A DNA stretch of 37,730 bases, taken from NCBI GenBank assembly GCA_020853215.1, contig JADYZH010000150.1, positions 1 to 37,730 of the forward strand, given 5' to 3'. Source of the DNA: Sulfuritalea sp. Lineage in GTDB: Bacteria > Pseudomonadota > Gammaproteobacteria > Burkholderiales > Rhodocyclaceae. The stretch's first letter is position 1. Every line of letters starts with the position of its first letter. Positions 10,506 through 21,650 of the stretch are shown here, one piece after another. The translations under genes were made by a program, and so were the position numbers. The notes under the pieces are model-generated. The model had not been told where the DNA came from and did no database searches. It worked only from the letters and a program-made list of their open reading frames with translations.

Positions 10506-12137
10506 ATGAAGCCGGCAACACGCGTCGCCTGGGACGGACTGGCGCGCCACGCGGCGGCGGGTTCCGGCGCCCGTTTGCGCGACCTGTTCGCCGCCGACGC
10601 GCAACGCTTCGCCAGGCTCTCCACCTCATGGAATCACTGGCTGCTCGACTACTCCAAGCAGCGCGTCACGCCGGAAACCATGGACCTGCTGCAGGCGCTC
10701 TGGCAGGTTGCGGATTTGCCGGGCTGGATCGCGCGCATGCGCGCCGGCGAAGCCATCAACCACACGGAAGGCCGCGCCGCGCTGCACATCGCGCTGCGCC
10801 ATCCCGCCGACAAGGGCCCGATCATGCATGCCGGCCAGGACGTGATGCCGGCGGTCCATCACGAACTGGCGAAGATGCAGCGGTTCGTCGCCGGAATCCA
10901 CGGCCGCCACTGGCGCGGCGCCACCGGCGAACCGATCAGCGACATCGTCAACATCGGCATCGGCGGCTCCGACCTCGGCCCGCGCATGGCCACCCAGGCG
11001 CTGATGGCTTTTCGCCACCCCGAGTTGCGCGTGCATTACGTCGCCAACCTCGACGCGGCCGACCTCGCCACGACACTGGCCACGCTGCAGCCGCGCAACA
11101 CCCTGTTCGTCATCGCCAGCAAGACCTTCACCACGCAAGAGACCATGCAGAACGCCGCCTCGGCGCGCGCCTGGCTGGTCGGCGCGCTGGGCGAGGCCGC
11201 GGTCGCCCGGCATTTCGTCGCGGTATCGACCAACCTCGGCGAAGTCGCGCGTTTCGGCATCGACCCGGCCAACGCCTTCGCCTTCTGGGACTGGGTCGGC
11301 GGCCGCTACTCCCTGTGGTCGGCGATCGGCCTGCCGCTGGCGCTGGCGGTCGGCTATGACAACTTCGAAAAGCTGCTGGCCGGGGCGCACGCCATGGACG
11401 AGCATTTCTTCAGCGCGCCGCCGCAGGAGAACCTGCCCGGCCTGCTGGCGCTGCTCGAAATCTGGAACAGCAACTTCCTCGGCGCCGACAACCGGGTGCT
11501 GCTGCCCTACAGCCAGTCGCTGGGCCTCTTGCCGCGCTACCTGCAGCAACTGGAAATGGAATCCAACGGCAAGCCCGTCGACCGCCAGGGCGAGCCCCTC
11601 GACTGCACCACGGCGCCCATCCTCTGGGGCGAGGCCGGCACCAACGGCCAGCACGCCTTCTACCAGCTGATCCACCAGGGTGGGCACCTGATCCCCTGCG
11701 AATTCATCGCCTGCCGTGAAGCGGATTTCGCCCTGCCCGGCCACCACGAAAAGCTGCTGGCCAACTGCTTCGCCCAGGGCGAAGCGCTGATGCGCGGCAA
11801 GACGCCGGACGAGACCTTCACCGAGCTGCGGGCCGGCGGCATGGCGGCCGACGAGGCGGCGCGCCTCGCCCCCTTCCGCAGCTTCCCCGGCAACCAGCCG
11901 TCGACCACGCTGCTGCTGCCGCGCCTCGATCCCTTCAACCTCGGCGCCCTGCTGGCGCTCTACGAACACAAGGTCTTCGCCGAAAGCGTTATCTGGGACA
12001 TCAATCCCTTCGACCAGTGGGGCGTCGAATACGGCAAGCAACTCGCCAGCCGCCTGCTGTCCATCATCGAAGGCAAGGCGTCCGCCGCCGGCCTCGACAG
12101 CTCGACCGCGGGGCTGATCGCCGCTTGCAAGCCATGA
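10506..12137 (+). CDS. pgi: Glucose-6-phosphate isomerase
   Basis: 543 aa; [65 protein letters not shown]. Confidence 0.97.
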   Translation: MKPATRVAWDGLARHAAAGSGARLRDLFAADAQRFARLSTSWNHWLLDYSKQRVTPETMDLLQALWQVADLPGWIARMRAGEAINHTEGRAALHIALRHPADKGPIMHAGQDVMPAVHHELAKMQRFVAGIHGRHWRGATGEPISDIVNIGIGGSDLGPRMATQALMAFRHPELRVHYVANLDAADLATTLATLQPRNTLFVIASKTFTTQETMQNAASARAWLVGALGEAAVARHFVAVSTNLGEVARFGIDPANAFAFWDWVGGRYSLWSAIGLPLALAVGYDNFEKLLAGAHAMDEHFFSAPPQENLPGLLALLEIWNSNFLGADNRVLLPYSQSLGLLPRYLQQLEMESNGKPVDRQGEPLDCTTAPILWGEAGTNGQHAFYQLIHQGGHLIPCEFIACREADFALPGHHEKLLANCFAQGEALMRGKTPDETFTELRAGGMAADEAARLAPFRSFPGNQPSTTLLLPRLDPFNLGALLALYEHKVFAESVIWDINPFDQWGVEYGKQLASRLLSIIEGKASAAGLDSSTAGLIAACKP

Positions 12138-12145
12138 ACCAATTT

Positions 12146-12285
12146 TCCGCAGATGACACAGATTTTCACAGATTAAAACTCGGCAATTCATCGGGTCGGA
12201 GGCAATCGCCGACAAACCCGATGGATGATGGGCAAGGCACGTCAAGCGTGTTGATCCATCTGCGTAAATCTGCGTAATCTGCGGA
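12146..12285. repeat. Long imperfect inverted repeat with nested hairpin, pgi-glgA intergenic
   Basis: Left arm TCCGCAGATGACACAGATTTTCACAGAT (12146-) pairs with right arm ATCTGCGTAAATCTGCGTAATCTGCGGA (12258-12285), about 24/28; inner CATCGGGT/ACCCGATG at 12189-12223. Confidence 0.8.
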
Positions 12286-12303
12286 TCAAAGGTTTTTTAC
12301 GGA

Positions 12304-13740
12304 ATGAAGATCCTTTTCTCCACGTCGGAGCTCGCGCCCTGGGTCAAGACCGGCGGCCTCGGCGATGTCGCCGGTGCGCTGCCGGCCGCGTTGCGCGCGC
12401 TCGGCCACGACGTGCGCGTGCTGGTGCCGGCCTATCCGGCGCTGTTGCAGGCCTTTCCCGGCGCCGCGGAAATCGCCCGCCCGCACTGGCTCGGCGGCCT
12501 GCTGCCGACGCCCGGCCTGCGCGAAGCCACGGCGCCCGACGGGACACCGCTGCTGTTGCTCGACTACCGCCCCTACTTCGACCGGACCGGCAATCCCTAC
12601 CTCGGCCCCGAAGGCCGCGACTGGCTCGACAACCACCTGCGCTTCGGCCTGCTCTCGCGCGTCGCCGCCTGGATCGGCTCCGAGGCCAGCACCCTGGACT
12701 GGGTGCCCGACGTGATCCACTGCAACGACTGGCAGAGCGCGCTGGCGCCGGCCTATCTCGCCTACGGCGCCGAGCGCCCGGTGAAGTCGCTGGTCACGGT
12801 GCACAACCTGGCCTTCCAGGGGATCTTCGACCACGCCGCGCTGTTCGAACTGGGACTGCCGGATGCGGCCTGGAGCATGCACGGCGTCGAGTACCACGGC
12901 TACCTGTCCTTCCTCAAGGCCGGCCTGCAGCATGCCGATGCGATCAACACGGTGAGCCCGGGCTACGCCCGCGAGATCCAGACCGATGCCGAAGGCATGG
13001 GCATGGCCGGCCTGCTGCGACATCGCGCGGCGGACCTCTCCGGCATCCTCAACGGCATCGACACCCGCGACTGGGACCCGGCGCACGACGGCCACCTGGT
13101 CAAACGCTACGGCTCGCGCCGGCTGGAGGACAAGGCGGCGAACAAGGCCGCGCTGCAGGCCGAGATGGGCCTCGACGTACGCGCCGACCGGCCGCTGCTG
13201 GCGGTGGTGAGTCGCCTTACCGAGCAGAAGGGGCTCGACCTGTTCCTTGAAGTCGCCGCGCGCGTCCTTGACCTGCCGGCACAGATCGCCGTGCTCGGCA
13301 GCGGCGCACACGCACTGGAACATGGCTGGACCGCATTTGCCCGGCGCCACCCGGGGCGCTGCGCGGTCAGGATCGGCTTCGACGAAGGCTTCGCCCACCG
13401 CATCGAAGCCGGCGCCGACATCTTCGTCATGCCCTCGCGCTTCGAGCCCTGCGGCCTCAACCAGATGTACAGCCTGCGCTACGGCACTCCGCCCGTGGTG
13501 CGCGCCACCGGCGGCCTGGCCGACACGGTGGTCGACGCCACCGATGAAAAGCGTGGCAACGGCTTCGTCTTCGGCCCAGCCACCGCGGCAGCCCTATTCG
13601 CCGCCCTGCAGCGCGCCGCCGTGGCCTGGCGCGACCCCACGCTCTGGCGCCGGCTGCAGAAGCACGGCATGGCGCGCGATTCGAGCTGGGCCGAGTCCGC
13701 CGGCCATTACGCCGCGCTCTACGAAAAAATCGCGGGCTGA
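12304..13740 (+). CDS. glgA: Glycogen synthase (ADP-glucose)
   Basis: 478 aa; MKILFSTSELAPWVKTGGLGDVAGALPAAL, HCNDWQSALAPAYL, VTVHNLAFQGIF, MPSRFEPCGLNQMYSLRYGTPPVVRATGGLADTV. Confidence 0.97.
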   Translation: MKILFSTSELAPWVKTGGLGDVAGALPAALRALGHDVRVLVPAYPALLQAFPGAAEIARPHWLGGLLPTPGLREATAPDGTPLLLLDYRPYFDRTGNPYLGPEGRDWLDNHLRFGLLSRVAAWIGSEASTLDWVPDVIHCNDWQSALAPAYLAYGAERPVKSLVTVHNLAFQGIFDHAALFELGLPDAAWSMHGVEYHGYLSFLKAGLQHADAINTVSPGYAREIQTDAEGMGMAGLLRHRAADLSGILNGIDTRDWDPAHDGHLVKRYGSRRLEDKAANKAALQAEMGLDVRADRPLLAVVSRLTEQKGLDLFLEVAARVLDLPAQIAVLGSGAHALEHGWTAFARRHPGRCAVRIGFDEGFAHRIEAGADIFVMPSRFEPCGLNQMYSLRYGTPPVVRATGGLADTVVDATDEKRGNGFVFGPATAAALFAALQRAAVAWRDPTLWRRLQKHGMARDSSWAESAGHYAALYEKIAG

Positions 13741-13746
13741 GCGGCC

Positions 13747-14241
13747 ATGCCGACGCCGACGCTGACCGTGATCGCCGCCGTCGCCAGGAACGGCGTGATC
13801 GGCCGGGACAACGCCCTGCCCTGGCACCTGCCGGCCGACCTAAAGCGCTTCAAGGCGCTGACCACGGGCCATGCCGTGATCATGGGCCGCAAGACCTGGG
13901 AATCCCTGCCCGAAAAATTCCGCCCCCTGCCCGGGCGGCAGAACATCGTCGTCACGCGCAATGCCGGCTACGCCGCCTCCGGCGCCACGGTCGTCAACTC
14001 GCTGGCGGATGCCGTGGCCGCCGCCAGCGGCAGCGAAGCCTTCGTCATCGGCGGCGCCGAACTCTACCAGGCCGCGTTGGGGCTGGCCGATCGCCTCGAA
14101 CTGACCGAGATCGCGCGCGACTACGATGGCGATACCGTCTTCCCCACCCGCGACCCGGCGCAGTGGCGCGAGACCGCGCGCGAGTCGCAGCGCGACGACA
14201 ACGGCCTCGACTTCGCCTTCGTCAGCTACGCGCGGAGCTGA
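13747..14241 (+). CDS. folA: Dihydrofolate reductase
   Basis: 164 aa; VIAAVARNGVIGRDNALPWHLPADLKRFKALTTGHAVIMGRKTWESLP; FVIGGAELY. Confidence 0.97.
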   Translation: MPTPTLTVIAAVARNGVIGRDNALPWHLPADLKRFKALTTGHAVIMGRKTWESLPEKFRPLPGRQNIVVTRNAGYAASGATVVNSLADAVAAASGSEAFVIGGAELYQAALGLADRLELTEIARDYDGDTVFPTRDPAQWRETARESQRDDNGLDFAFVSYARS

Positions 14242-14304
14242 AGCGCCGTCCCGGCAGCGCCTACTTTTCAAGGCATACCGTCTCCGGCCCGGCCGGTGGC
14301 ATGA

Positions 14305-15144
<840 letters not shown>

Positions 15145-15150
15145 GGCGTA

Positions 15151-15175
15151 CGCCGTGTTGCCAGCGCCGACTTTC
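15151..15175 (-). repeat. Dispersed 25-bp repeat, copy B (5' of sir2)
   Basis: Reverse complement reads GAAAGTCGGCGCTGGCAACACGGCG, 22/25. Confidence 0.85.
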
Positions 15176-15202
15176 CATGAGGTAATCGGCATCTCCAAAT
15201 CC

Positions 15203-15649
15203 TTAGCCAGGTATCTCCGCCTCCACCAGCTGCGCCAGCAGCAGCAGCGATTCCTGCCAGCCCAGATAACAGGACTCGGTGGGGATCGCCTCCGGGATGC
15301 CCTCCTGCACGATGTTCAGTTCCGTGCCGCAGGACACGGGGCGCAGGGCAACGGTCGTCACCATCGTGCCCGGCAGGTTGGGATCGTCGAAGCCGTCGGT
15401 ATGCCGGATGCGCTCGAAAGGCACCAGCTCCAGGTACTGGCCACTGAAGGCGTGCGTGTCGCCGGTGGCGAAGTTGGTGAAGGACATCCGGTAGCTGCCG
15501 CCGACGCGCGCATCGAGGTGCTGCACCTTGCCGGTGAAGCCGTGCGGCGGCAGCCACTTGGCCATCGCGTCGGGGTCGAGGAAGGCGCGGTAGATGCGTT
15601 CGGCCGGTGCGCGCAGGACGCGGTGCAGGGTGACGGTTCCGCCGGGCAT
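15203..15649 (-). CDS. SRPBCC/AHSA1-family protein
   Basis: 148 aa; LHRVLRAPAERIYRAFLDPDAMAKWLPPHGFTGKV...GGSYRMSF. Confidence 0.85.
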   Translation of the reverse strand: MPGGTVTLHRVLRAPAERIYRAFLDPDAMAKWLPPHGFTGKVQHLDARVGGSYRMSFTNFATGDTHAFSGQYLELVPFERIRHTDGFDDPNLPGTMVTTVALRPVSCGTELNIVQEGIPEAIPTESCYLGWQESLLLLAQLVEAEIPG

Positions 15650-15712
15650 GGCTGGCCTCTTTCTCTCGTGGGGTCGAGGAAGGCGCAGCCTACACCCGAT
15701 TCCGCCACGCGT

Positions 15713-15737
15713 ATAAGTCGGCGCCAGCGATGCGGCG
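15713..15737 (+). repeat. Dispersed 25-bp repeat, degenerate copy H
   Basis: ATAAGTCGGCGCCAGCGATGCGGCG, 21/25. Confidence 0.6.
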
Positions 15738-15776
15738 TGCGGGAACCCGGCGCCTTGGGCGCGATGGCGGCAGGCG

Positions 15777-16097
15777 CTAGGACGAAAAGCGATTCGGCTC
15801 CCTGCCCTCCTGCACGGCCCAGAAGATCAGGATGAGCCAGCCGATGATCGGGACAAACCAGAGCAGGAGGAACCATCCGCTCTTGTCCACATCGTGCAGC
15901 CGCCGCGCCCCGACCGCCAGGGACGGCAGCAGGATCGCCAGGGAAAACACGCCCGATACCGTCTCACCCATGATTCCCGCGGCAGCTGATGCGAGAAACG
16001 TGAACAGGAAGAACCACCAGTACTCGGACCGCGAAGCGCGCCCGCCGAAGGTGGCATATTTCGAGAAGCAGGTCTTGATGGACTCACCGAAGGTCAT
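15777..16097 (-). CDS. DUF805 membrane protein
   Basis: 106 aa; CFSKYATFGGRASRSEYWWFFLF, ARRLHDVDKSGWFLLLWFVPIIGWLILIFWAVQEG. Confidence 0.88.
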   Translation of the reverse strand: MTFGESIKTCFSKYATFGGRASRSEYWWFFLFTFLASAAAGIMGETVSGVFSLAILLPSLAVGARRLHDVDKSGWFLLLWFVPIIGWLILIFWAVQEGREPNRFSS

Positions 16098-16241
16098 TCT
16101 TAGTCTCCTTGCTCGCGCCGGCCGGAACGGCTTGCATACAGCGGGTTTCGGCTACGCCGGACCGGCAGCGTCGATTCGCGGGGATCCCAACGCCCGGCAT
16201 CAGCCGCGCGCGGAATTTGGTGCGGCGGCTGCGTGCCGCTC

Positions 16242-16550
16242 TCAGGCAACAACTTCGTCCACCTGAAGAATGGGCTGAATGTCTGTGTAGTTGGGGATGT
16301 CGCCCATGATCTCGGCGCCATGTTTGTCCAGGGTGGCCTGAAACTCTTCAGCCGACCGTATCCAGATGTTCGCCAGGCAAACGAATGCTGCCGGCGAACC
16401 GTTGGCGGAGGTGACGCCCTTGCGGACTTCGCTCCTTACCGCGTTCGCGCCCAGCAGGCGGGCCACCATCGGGATGTGTCGCGTCGCGTAGTAGTCGAAG
16501 TCGAACCTGGCGCCATCTTTTACCGGATATGCCACTGAAATGCAGAACAT
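16242..16550 (-). CDS. EthD-family / dimeric alpha-beta barrel protein
   Basis: MFCISVAYPVKDGARFDFDYYATRHIPMVARLLG (start at 16550 preferred; ORF opens at 16583). Confidence 0.75.
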   Translation of the reverse strand: MFCISVAYPVKDGARFDFDYYATRHIPMVARLLGANAVRSEVRKGVTSANGSPAAFVCLANIWIRSAEEFQATLDKHGAEIMGDIPNYTDIQPILQVDEVVA

Positions 16551-16640
16551 GTTGCTCCTCCTTGTGTTGGACGGCACCGGCACCGGCCCGCCGCGGCTTC
16601 AGCGCGCAGCGCCCGCATGGACCGCCGGATCGGGCGTCAT

Positions 16641-18887
16641 TTACTGTGCCACACAATCCACGTAATAGCGCACGCCGCCTTCGCCGCCGTTCTTGACCAG
16701 GCCGTGGATGTCGGTCTCGAAACCGGGGAAGCGCTCGTTGAAGTCGCGCGCGAACTTGAGGTAGCGCACGATGGTGGCGTTGAAGCATTCGCCGGGAATC
16801 AAGAGCGGGATGCCGGGCGGATAGGGGGTCAGCAGCACCGCGGTGACACGGCCTTCGAGTTCGTCGAGCGGCACGCGGTCGATCTCGCGGTGGGCCATTT
16901 TGGCGAAGGCATCGGCGGGGCGCATCGCCGGCACCATGTCGGAAAGGTACATCTCGGTGGTCAGGCGCGCCACGTCATTGGCCTTGTACACCTCGTGGAT
17001 CTGCGTGCACAGGTCCTTCAAACCGATGCGCTCGTAGCGCGGATGCTTGGCGACGAATTCGGGCAGCACCTTCCACAGCGGATGGTTGCGGTCGTAGTCG
17101 TCCTTGAACTGCTGCAGCTCGGTGACCAGGGTGTTCCAGCGGCCCTTGGTGATGCCGATGGTGAACATGATGAAGAAGGAATACAGGCCGCACTTCTCGA
17201 CGATGATGCCATGCTCGGCCAGGTACTTGGTGAGGATGGCGGCGGGGATGCCGAAGTCGTCGGCAAAATCGCCATCGACGTCGAGTCCCGGGGTGATGAC
17301 GGTGGCCTTGATCGGATCGAGCAGGTTGAAACCCCTGGCCAGCTTGCCGAAGCCGTGCCAGCGCTCGCCGGGCTTGAGCATCCAGGCCTCGCGCTCCTCG
17401 ATACCTTCCTCGGAAAGGTCCTTCGGGCCCCAGACCTGGAACCACCAGTCGGCGCCGAATTCCTTGTCCACCTTGCGCATGGCACGGCGGAAATCCAGCG
17501 CCTCGGCGATCGACTCCTCGACCAGGGCGGTGCCCCCCGGTTCCTCCATCATCGCCGCGGCGACGTCGCAGGAGGCGATGATCGAATATTGCGGCGAGGT
17601 CGAGGTATGCATGAGATACGCCTCGTTGAACACGTCGCGGTCGAGCTTGTTGTGCTCGGCGTCCTGCACCAGGATTTGCGAAGCCTGCGAAAGGCCCGCC
17701 AGCAGCTTGTGGGTGGACTGCGTGGAGAAGATCATCGATTCCTTGCAGCGCGGACGGTCGGCGCCGATGGCGTGGTAGTCGCCGTAGAAATCGTGGAAGG
17801 CCGCGTGCGGCAGCCAAGCCTCGTCGAAGTGCAGGGTGTCGATCTTGCCGTCGAGTTCCTCCTTGATGTCCTCGACGTTGTAGAGGATGCCGTCATAAGT
17901 GCTCTGGGTGATGGTCAGCACCCGCGGCTTGCCCTTGACCTGGCTGGCGAAGGGATGGGCGGCGATCTTCTTCTGGATGTTCTTCCAACTGAATTCTGCT
18001 TTCGGGATCGGACCGATGATGCCGTAGTTGTTGCGCGTGGGCATCAGGAACACCGGGATCGCGCCGGTCATCATGATCGCGTGGAGGATGGACTTGTGGC
18101 AGTTGCGGTCGACGATGACGATGTCGCCGGGCGCCACCGTCGAATGCCAGACGATCTTGTTCGAGGTCGAGGTGCCGTTGGTGACGAAGAACAAATGGTC
18201 GCTGTTGAAGATGCGCGCGGCATTGCGCTCGGACGCCGCCACCGGGCCGGTGTGGTCGAGCAGCTGGCCGAGTTCCTCCACCGCGTTGCAGACGTCGGCG
18301 CGCAGCATGTTCTCGCCGAAGAACTGGTGGAACATCTGGCCCACCGGGCTCTTGAGGAAGGCGACGCCGCCCGAGTGGCCGGGGCAGTGCCAGGAGTAGG
18401 AGCCGTCCGCCGCGTAATGCACCAGGGCGCGGAAGAAGGGCGGCGGCAGCGAATCCAGGTAGGCCCGCGCCTCGCGCACGACGTGGCGGGCGATGAACTC
18501 CGGCGTATCCTCGTACATGTGGATGAAGCCGTGGAGTTCGCGCAGGATGTCGTTGGGGATGTGGCGCGAGGTGCGCGTCTCTCCGTGCAGGAAGATCGGG
18601 ATCTCGGCATTCTTGTAGCGGATCTCTTCGACGAATTTGCGCAGGTCGAGCACGGCAGGGTCGAGCTCGGGGCCGGGGGTAAATTCCTCGTCATCGATCG
18701 AAAGGATGAAGGCCGAGGCTCGGCTCTGCTGCTGGGCGAATGAGCTGAGGTCGCCGTAGCTGGTAACACCCAGCACGTCGAGGCCTTCCTTCTCGATGGC
18801 GTCGGCCAGGGCGCGGATGCCGAGGCCAGAGGCGTTCTCGGAGCGAAAGTCCTCGTCGATGATGATGATGGGGAAATGGAATCGCAT
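16641..18887 (-). CDS. Orn/Lys/Arg decarboxylase (PLP fold type I, inducible/biodegradative type)
   Basis: 748 aa; N-terminal wing-like domain, HCPGHSGGVAFLKSPVG, FVTNGTSTSNKIV, HFDEAWLPHAAFHDFY, STQSTHKLLAGLSQASQI (PLP lysine). Confidence 0.92.
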   Translation of the reverse strand: MRFHFPIIIIDEDFRSENASGLGIRALADAIEKEGLDVLGVTSYGDLSSFAQQQSRASAFILSIDDEEFTPGPELDPAVLDLRKFVEEIRYKNAEIPIFLHGETRTSRHIPNDILRELHGFIHMYEDTPEFIARHVVREARAYLDSLPPPFFRALVHYAADGSYSWHCPGHSGGVAFLKSPVGQMFHQFFGENMLRADVCNAVEELGQLLDHTGPVAASERNAARIFNSDHLFFVTNGTSTSNKIVWHSTVAPGDIVIVDRNCHKSILHAIMMTGAIPVFLMPTRNNYGIIGPIPKAEFSWKNIQKKIAAHPFASQVKGKPRVLTITQSTYDGILYNVEDIKEELDGKIDTLHFDEAWLPHAAFHDFYGDYHAIGADRPRCKESMIFSTQSTHKLLAGLSQASQILVQDAEHNKLDRDVFNEAYLMHTSTSPQYSIIASCDVAAAMMEEPGGTALVEESIAEALDFRRAMRKVDKEFGADWWFQVWGPKDLSEEGIEEREAWMLKPGERWHGFGKLARGFNLLDPIKATVITPGLDVDGDFADDFGIPAAILTKYLAEHGIIVEKCGLYSFFIMFTIGITKGRWNTLVTELQQFKDDYDRNHPLWKVLPEFVAKHPRYERIGLKDLCTQIHEVYKANDVARLTTEMYLSDMVPAMRPADAFAKMAHREIDRVPLDELEGRVTAVLLTPYPPGIPLLIPGECFNATIVRYLKFARDFNERFPGFETDIHGLVKNGGEGGVRYYVDCVAQ

Positions 18888-18905
18888 TTTTTACCTACCC
18901 CCTAG

Positions 18906-18926
18906 CCCCCTTCCCGAGGAAGGGGG
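18906..18926. terminator. Hairpin in the intergenic region between dcd and the decarboxylase gene
   Basis: CCCCCTTCC-CGA-GGAAGGGGG perfect 9-bp stem; could be a terminator of dcd or a repeat-family palindrome. Confidence 0.4.
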
Positions 18927-19029
18927 TAACGGTTGTTCGTCCGCAAAAGCGCGGACTCCATTTATTGGCTGGCCCCGCCTTGGGGCGGCCCGGCGGCGGG
19001 GCCTCGCTCCGATAACCGCCTGTGCTCAA

Positions 19030-19596
19030 TCAGATCTTGGGCAGGGTGACGCCGACCTGCCCCTGGTACTTGCCGCCCCGGTCCTTGTAGGAGGTCTCGC
19101 AGACCTCGTCGGACTCGAAGAACAGCACCTGGGCGCAGCCCTCGCCGGCGTAGATCTTGGCCGGCAGCGGCGTCGTATTGGAAAATTCCAGCGTGACGTA
19201 GCCTTCCCATTCCGGCTCGAAGGGCGTCACGTTGACGATGATGCCGCAGCGCGCATAGGTACTCTTGCCGAGGCAGATGGTGAGCACGTTGCGCGGGATG
19301 CGGAAGTACTCGACGGTGCGTGCCAGGGCGAAGGAATTGGGCGGGATGATGCAGAAGTCGGCATTCACCTCGACGAAGGAATTCGGGTCGAAATTCTTCG
19401 GGTCGACGATGGTGCTGTTGATGTTGGTGAACAGCTTGAATTCGCGCGAGCAGCGGATGTCGTAGCCGTAGCTGGAGGTGCCGTAGGAGACGATCTTGTG
19501 GCCGTTGGCCTCGCGCACCTGGCCGGCCTCGAAGGGCTCGATCATCTTGTGCTGCTCCGCCATGCGGCGGATCCACTTGTCGGACTTGATGCTCAT
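19030..19596 (-). CDS. dcd: dCTP deaminase
   Basis: 188 aa; [95 protein letters not shown]. Confidence 0.96.
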   Translation of the reverse strand: MSIKSDKWIRRMAEQHKMIEPFEAGQVREANGHKIVSYGTSSYGYDIRCSREFKLFTNINSTIVDPKNFDPNSFVEVNADFCIIPPNSFALARTVEYFRIPRNVLTICLGKSTYARCGIIVNVTPFEPEWEGYVTLEFSNTTPLPAKIYAGEGCAQVLFFESDEVCETSYKDRGGKYQGQVGVTLPKI

Positions 19597-19661
19597 GGTT
19601 GATCCGGAGGGAAGGAATGCAGGGGAGCGCAGTATACGGCCTAAGCTTCCCGCCGTGAAAC

Positions 19662-20330
19662 TCAGGCCAGCAGCCCGGCCAGGCGGGCGATGCCGGGCCC
19701 CGGGTCGTCGCGGCGGATGCCCAGCAGCGGGATGCCGCCGACGTGGTTGGTCAGGCTGGCCAGCGTCGGGCCCAGCGCCACGTCGGAGCCATCGCTCTCG
19801 TTAACCGCAATCGCGGCCACCGGCACGCCGGCGTGTGCCAGGCACTCCAGCGCGGTCAGCGTATGGCTCATGCTACCCAGGTAGCTGCCGGTGACCAGCA
19901 AGCAGGACAGGCCACTGGCGGCGATCCAGTCGCGCACGGTATGGTGCTCGTCGAGCGGGACCATGACGCCGCCGACGCCCTCGACCAGCAGCGGGCCTGC
20001 GGCCTTTTCCGCCGCGCGGCGGGTAAACGCCACCAGGGCGTCGAAGGGCACCAGGCGACCCTCGCGCGCCGACGCCATGTCCGGCGACAGCGGCGCCGCG
20101 TAACGCCAGGGGGCGATGGCGTCCAGCGCGCGCGCATCCACCGGCCGGCCCAGCGCCGCCAGCAGCGCCCCGGCGTCGCTCGCCGCGGGATCCGCGGGGT
20201 CGAAGCCGGAGAGCACCGGCTTCAGCGCCTCGGGGCGCTTGCCTTGCTCGCGCCAGTGGCGCAGCAGCGCGCAGGCAAGCCAGGTCTTGCCGATGTCGGT
20301 GCCGGTGCCGGTGATAAACTGCGCCCTCAT
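19662..20330 (-). CDS. bioD: Dethiobiotin synthase
   Basis: 222 aa; [43 protein letters not shown]. Confidence 0.94.
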   Translation of the reverse strand: MRAQFITGTGTDIGKTWLACALLRHWREQGKRPEALKPVLSGFDPADPAASDAGALLAALGRPVDARALDAIAPWRYAAPLSPDMASAREGRLVPFDALVAFTRRAAEKAAGPLLVEGVGGVMVPLDEHHTVRDWIAASGLSCLLVTGSYLGSMSHTLTALECLAHAGVPVAAIAVNESDGSDVALGPTLASLTNHVGGIPLLGIRRDDPGPGIARLAGLLA

Positions 20331-20378
20331 TTTTTCCTCCGCCGCCGCATTCTAGCCGGCGCACCCGCCTCCCTCGAC

Positions 20379-21650
20379 ATGTCCGACTGGCTGACCCGGG
20401 GCCTCGACCACATCTGGCTGCCCTATACCCAAATGCAGACGGCGCCGGCGCCGCTGCCGGTGGTCGCCGCACAGGGCGCGCGCATCCGGCTGGCCGACGG
20501 GCGCGAGCTGATCGACGGCATTTCCTCGTGGTGGACCGCATGCCACGGCTACCGGCACCCGCACATCCACCAGGCGGTCGAGGCACAACTCGCCGCCCTG
20601 CCCCATGTCATGTTCGCCGGCTTGGTGCATGAACCGGCACTGCGCCTGGCAGCGCGCCTGGCCGCACTGCTGCCGGGCGATCTCGAACGCGTCTTCTTCA
20701 CTGAATCCGGCTCGGTGGCGGTCGAAGTCGCGCTGAAGATGGCGATCCAGTACTGGCGCAACAAGGGGCAGGCGGCCAAGCAGCGCATCGTGTATTTCCG
20801 CCACGGCTACCACGGCGACACCTTCGCCACCATGGCGCTGTGCGATTCCGGGGAAGGCATGCACGCGCTGTTCGCCGGCAGCATGCCGGACCAGATCGTG
20901 GCCGAGCTACCGGGCACGTCGGAGATGGCCACCGCCTTCGACCGCGTGCTCGCCACCCATGCCGAGCGTATCGCCGCGGTGATCATCGAACCCCTGGTAC
21001 AGGGCGCCGGCGGCATGCGGATGCACGACGCGGCAACCTTGGGCTTCATTGCCGACACCTGCCGCCGCCATGATGTCCTGCTGATCGCCGACGAAATCAT
21101 GACCGGCTTCGGCCGCACCGGGCGGATGTTTGCCTGCGAGGAAGCCGGCATAGTGCCAGACATCCTCTGCCTGTCCAAGGCGCTGACCGGCGGCACCCTG
21201 CCGCTGGCCGCCACCGTGGCGCGGCGCCATGTGTTCGACGCTTTCCTCGGCGACGACCCAGCGGCGGCATTGATGCACGGCCCGACCTACATGGCCAACG
21301 CCCTGGCCTGCGCCGCGGCGAATGCCTCGCTCGACGTCTTCGAGCGCGAACCAAGGCTGGAGCAGGTGGCGACGATCGAGGCACAGCTGCGCGCAGAACT
21401 CGAACCCTGCCGCGACATCGCCGGCGTTGCCGACGTGCGCGTCAAGGGCGCCATTGGCGTCGTCGAGCTGGCCGGGCGCGTCGACCTCAACGCCCTGCGC
21501 CGGCGCTTCCCCGAGCTCGGCGTCTGGCTGCGCCCCTTTGGCCGCGTGGTCTACCTGATGCCGCCCTTCGTCGTCACCCCCGGCGAACTGGCGACGCTGA
21601 CCGCCGCCGTGCGCCAGGTGCTCGCCGAGCGCGCCGCAACGCTGCCGTGA
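20379..21650 (+). CDS. bioA: Adenosylmethionine-8-amino-7-oxononanoate aminotransferase
   Basis: Start ATG 20379 (MSDWLTRGLDHIWLPYTQMQTAPAPLPVV) within ORF 19743..21650; DGISSWWTACHGYRHPHI, FFTESGSVAVEVALKMAIQYW, ADEIMTGFGRTGRMFACE, LSKALTGG. Confidence 0.95.
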   Translation: MSDWLTRGLDHIWLPYTQMQTAPAPLPVVAAQGARIRLADGRELIDGISSWWTACHGYRHPHIHQAVEAQLAALPHVMFAGLVHEPALRLAARLAALLPGDLERVFFTESGSVAVEVALKMAIQYWRNKGQAAKQRIVYFRHGYHGDTFATMALCDSGEGMHALFAGSMPDQIVAELPGTSEMATAFDRVLATHAERIAAVIIEPLVQGAGGMRMHDAATLGFIADTCRRHDVLLIADEIMTGFGRTGRMFACEEAGIVPDILCLSKALTGGTLPLAATVARRHVFDAFLGDDPAAALMHGPTYMANALACAAANASLDVFEREPRLEQVATIEAQLRAELEPCRDIAGVADVRVKGAIGVVELAGRVDLNALRRRFPELGVWLRPFGRVVYLMPPFVVTPGELATLTAAVRQVLAERAATLP

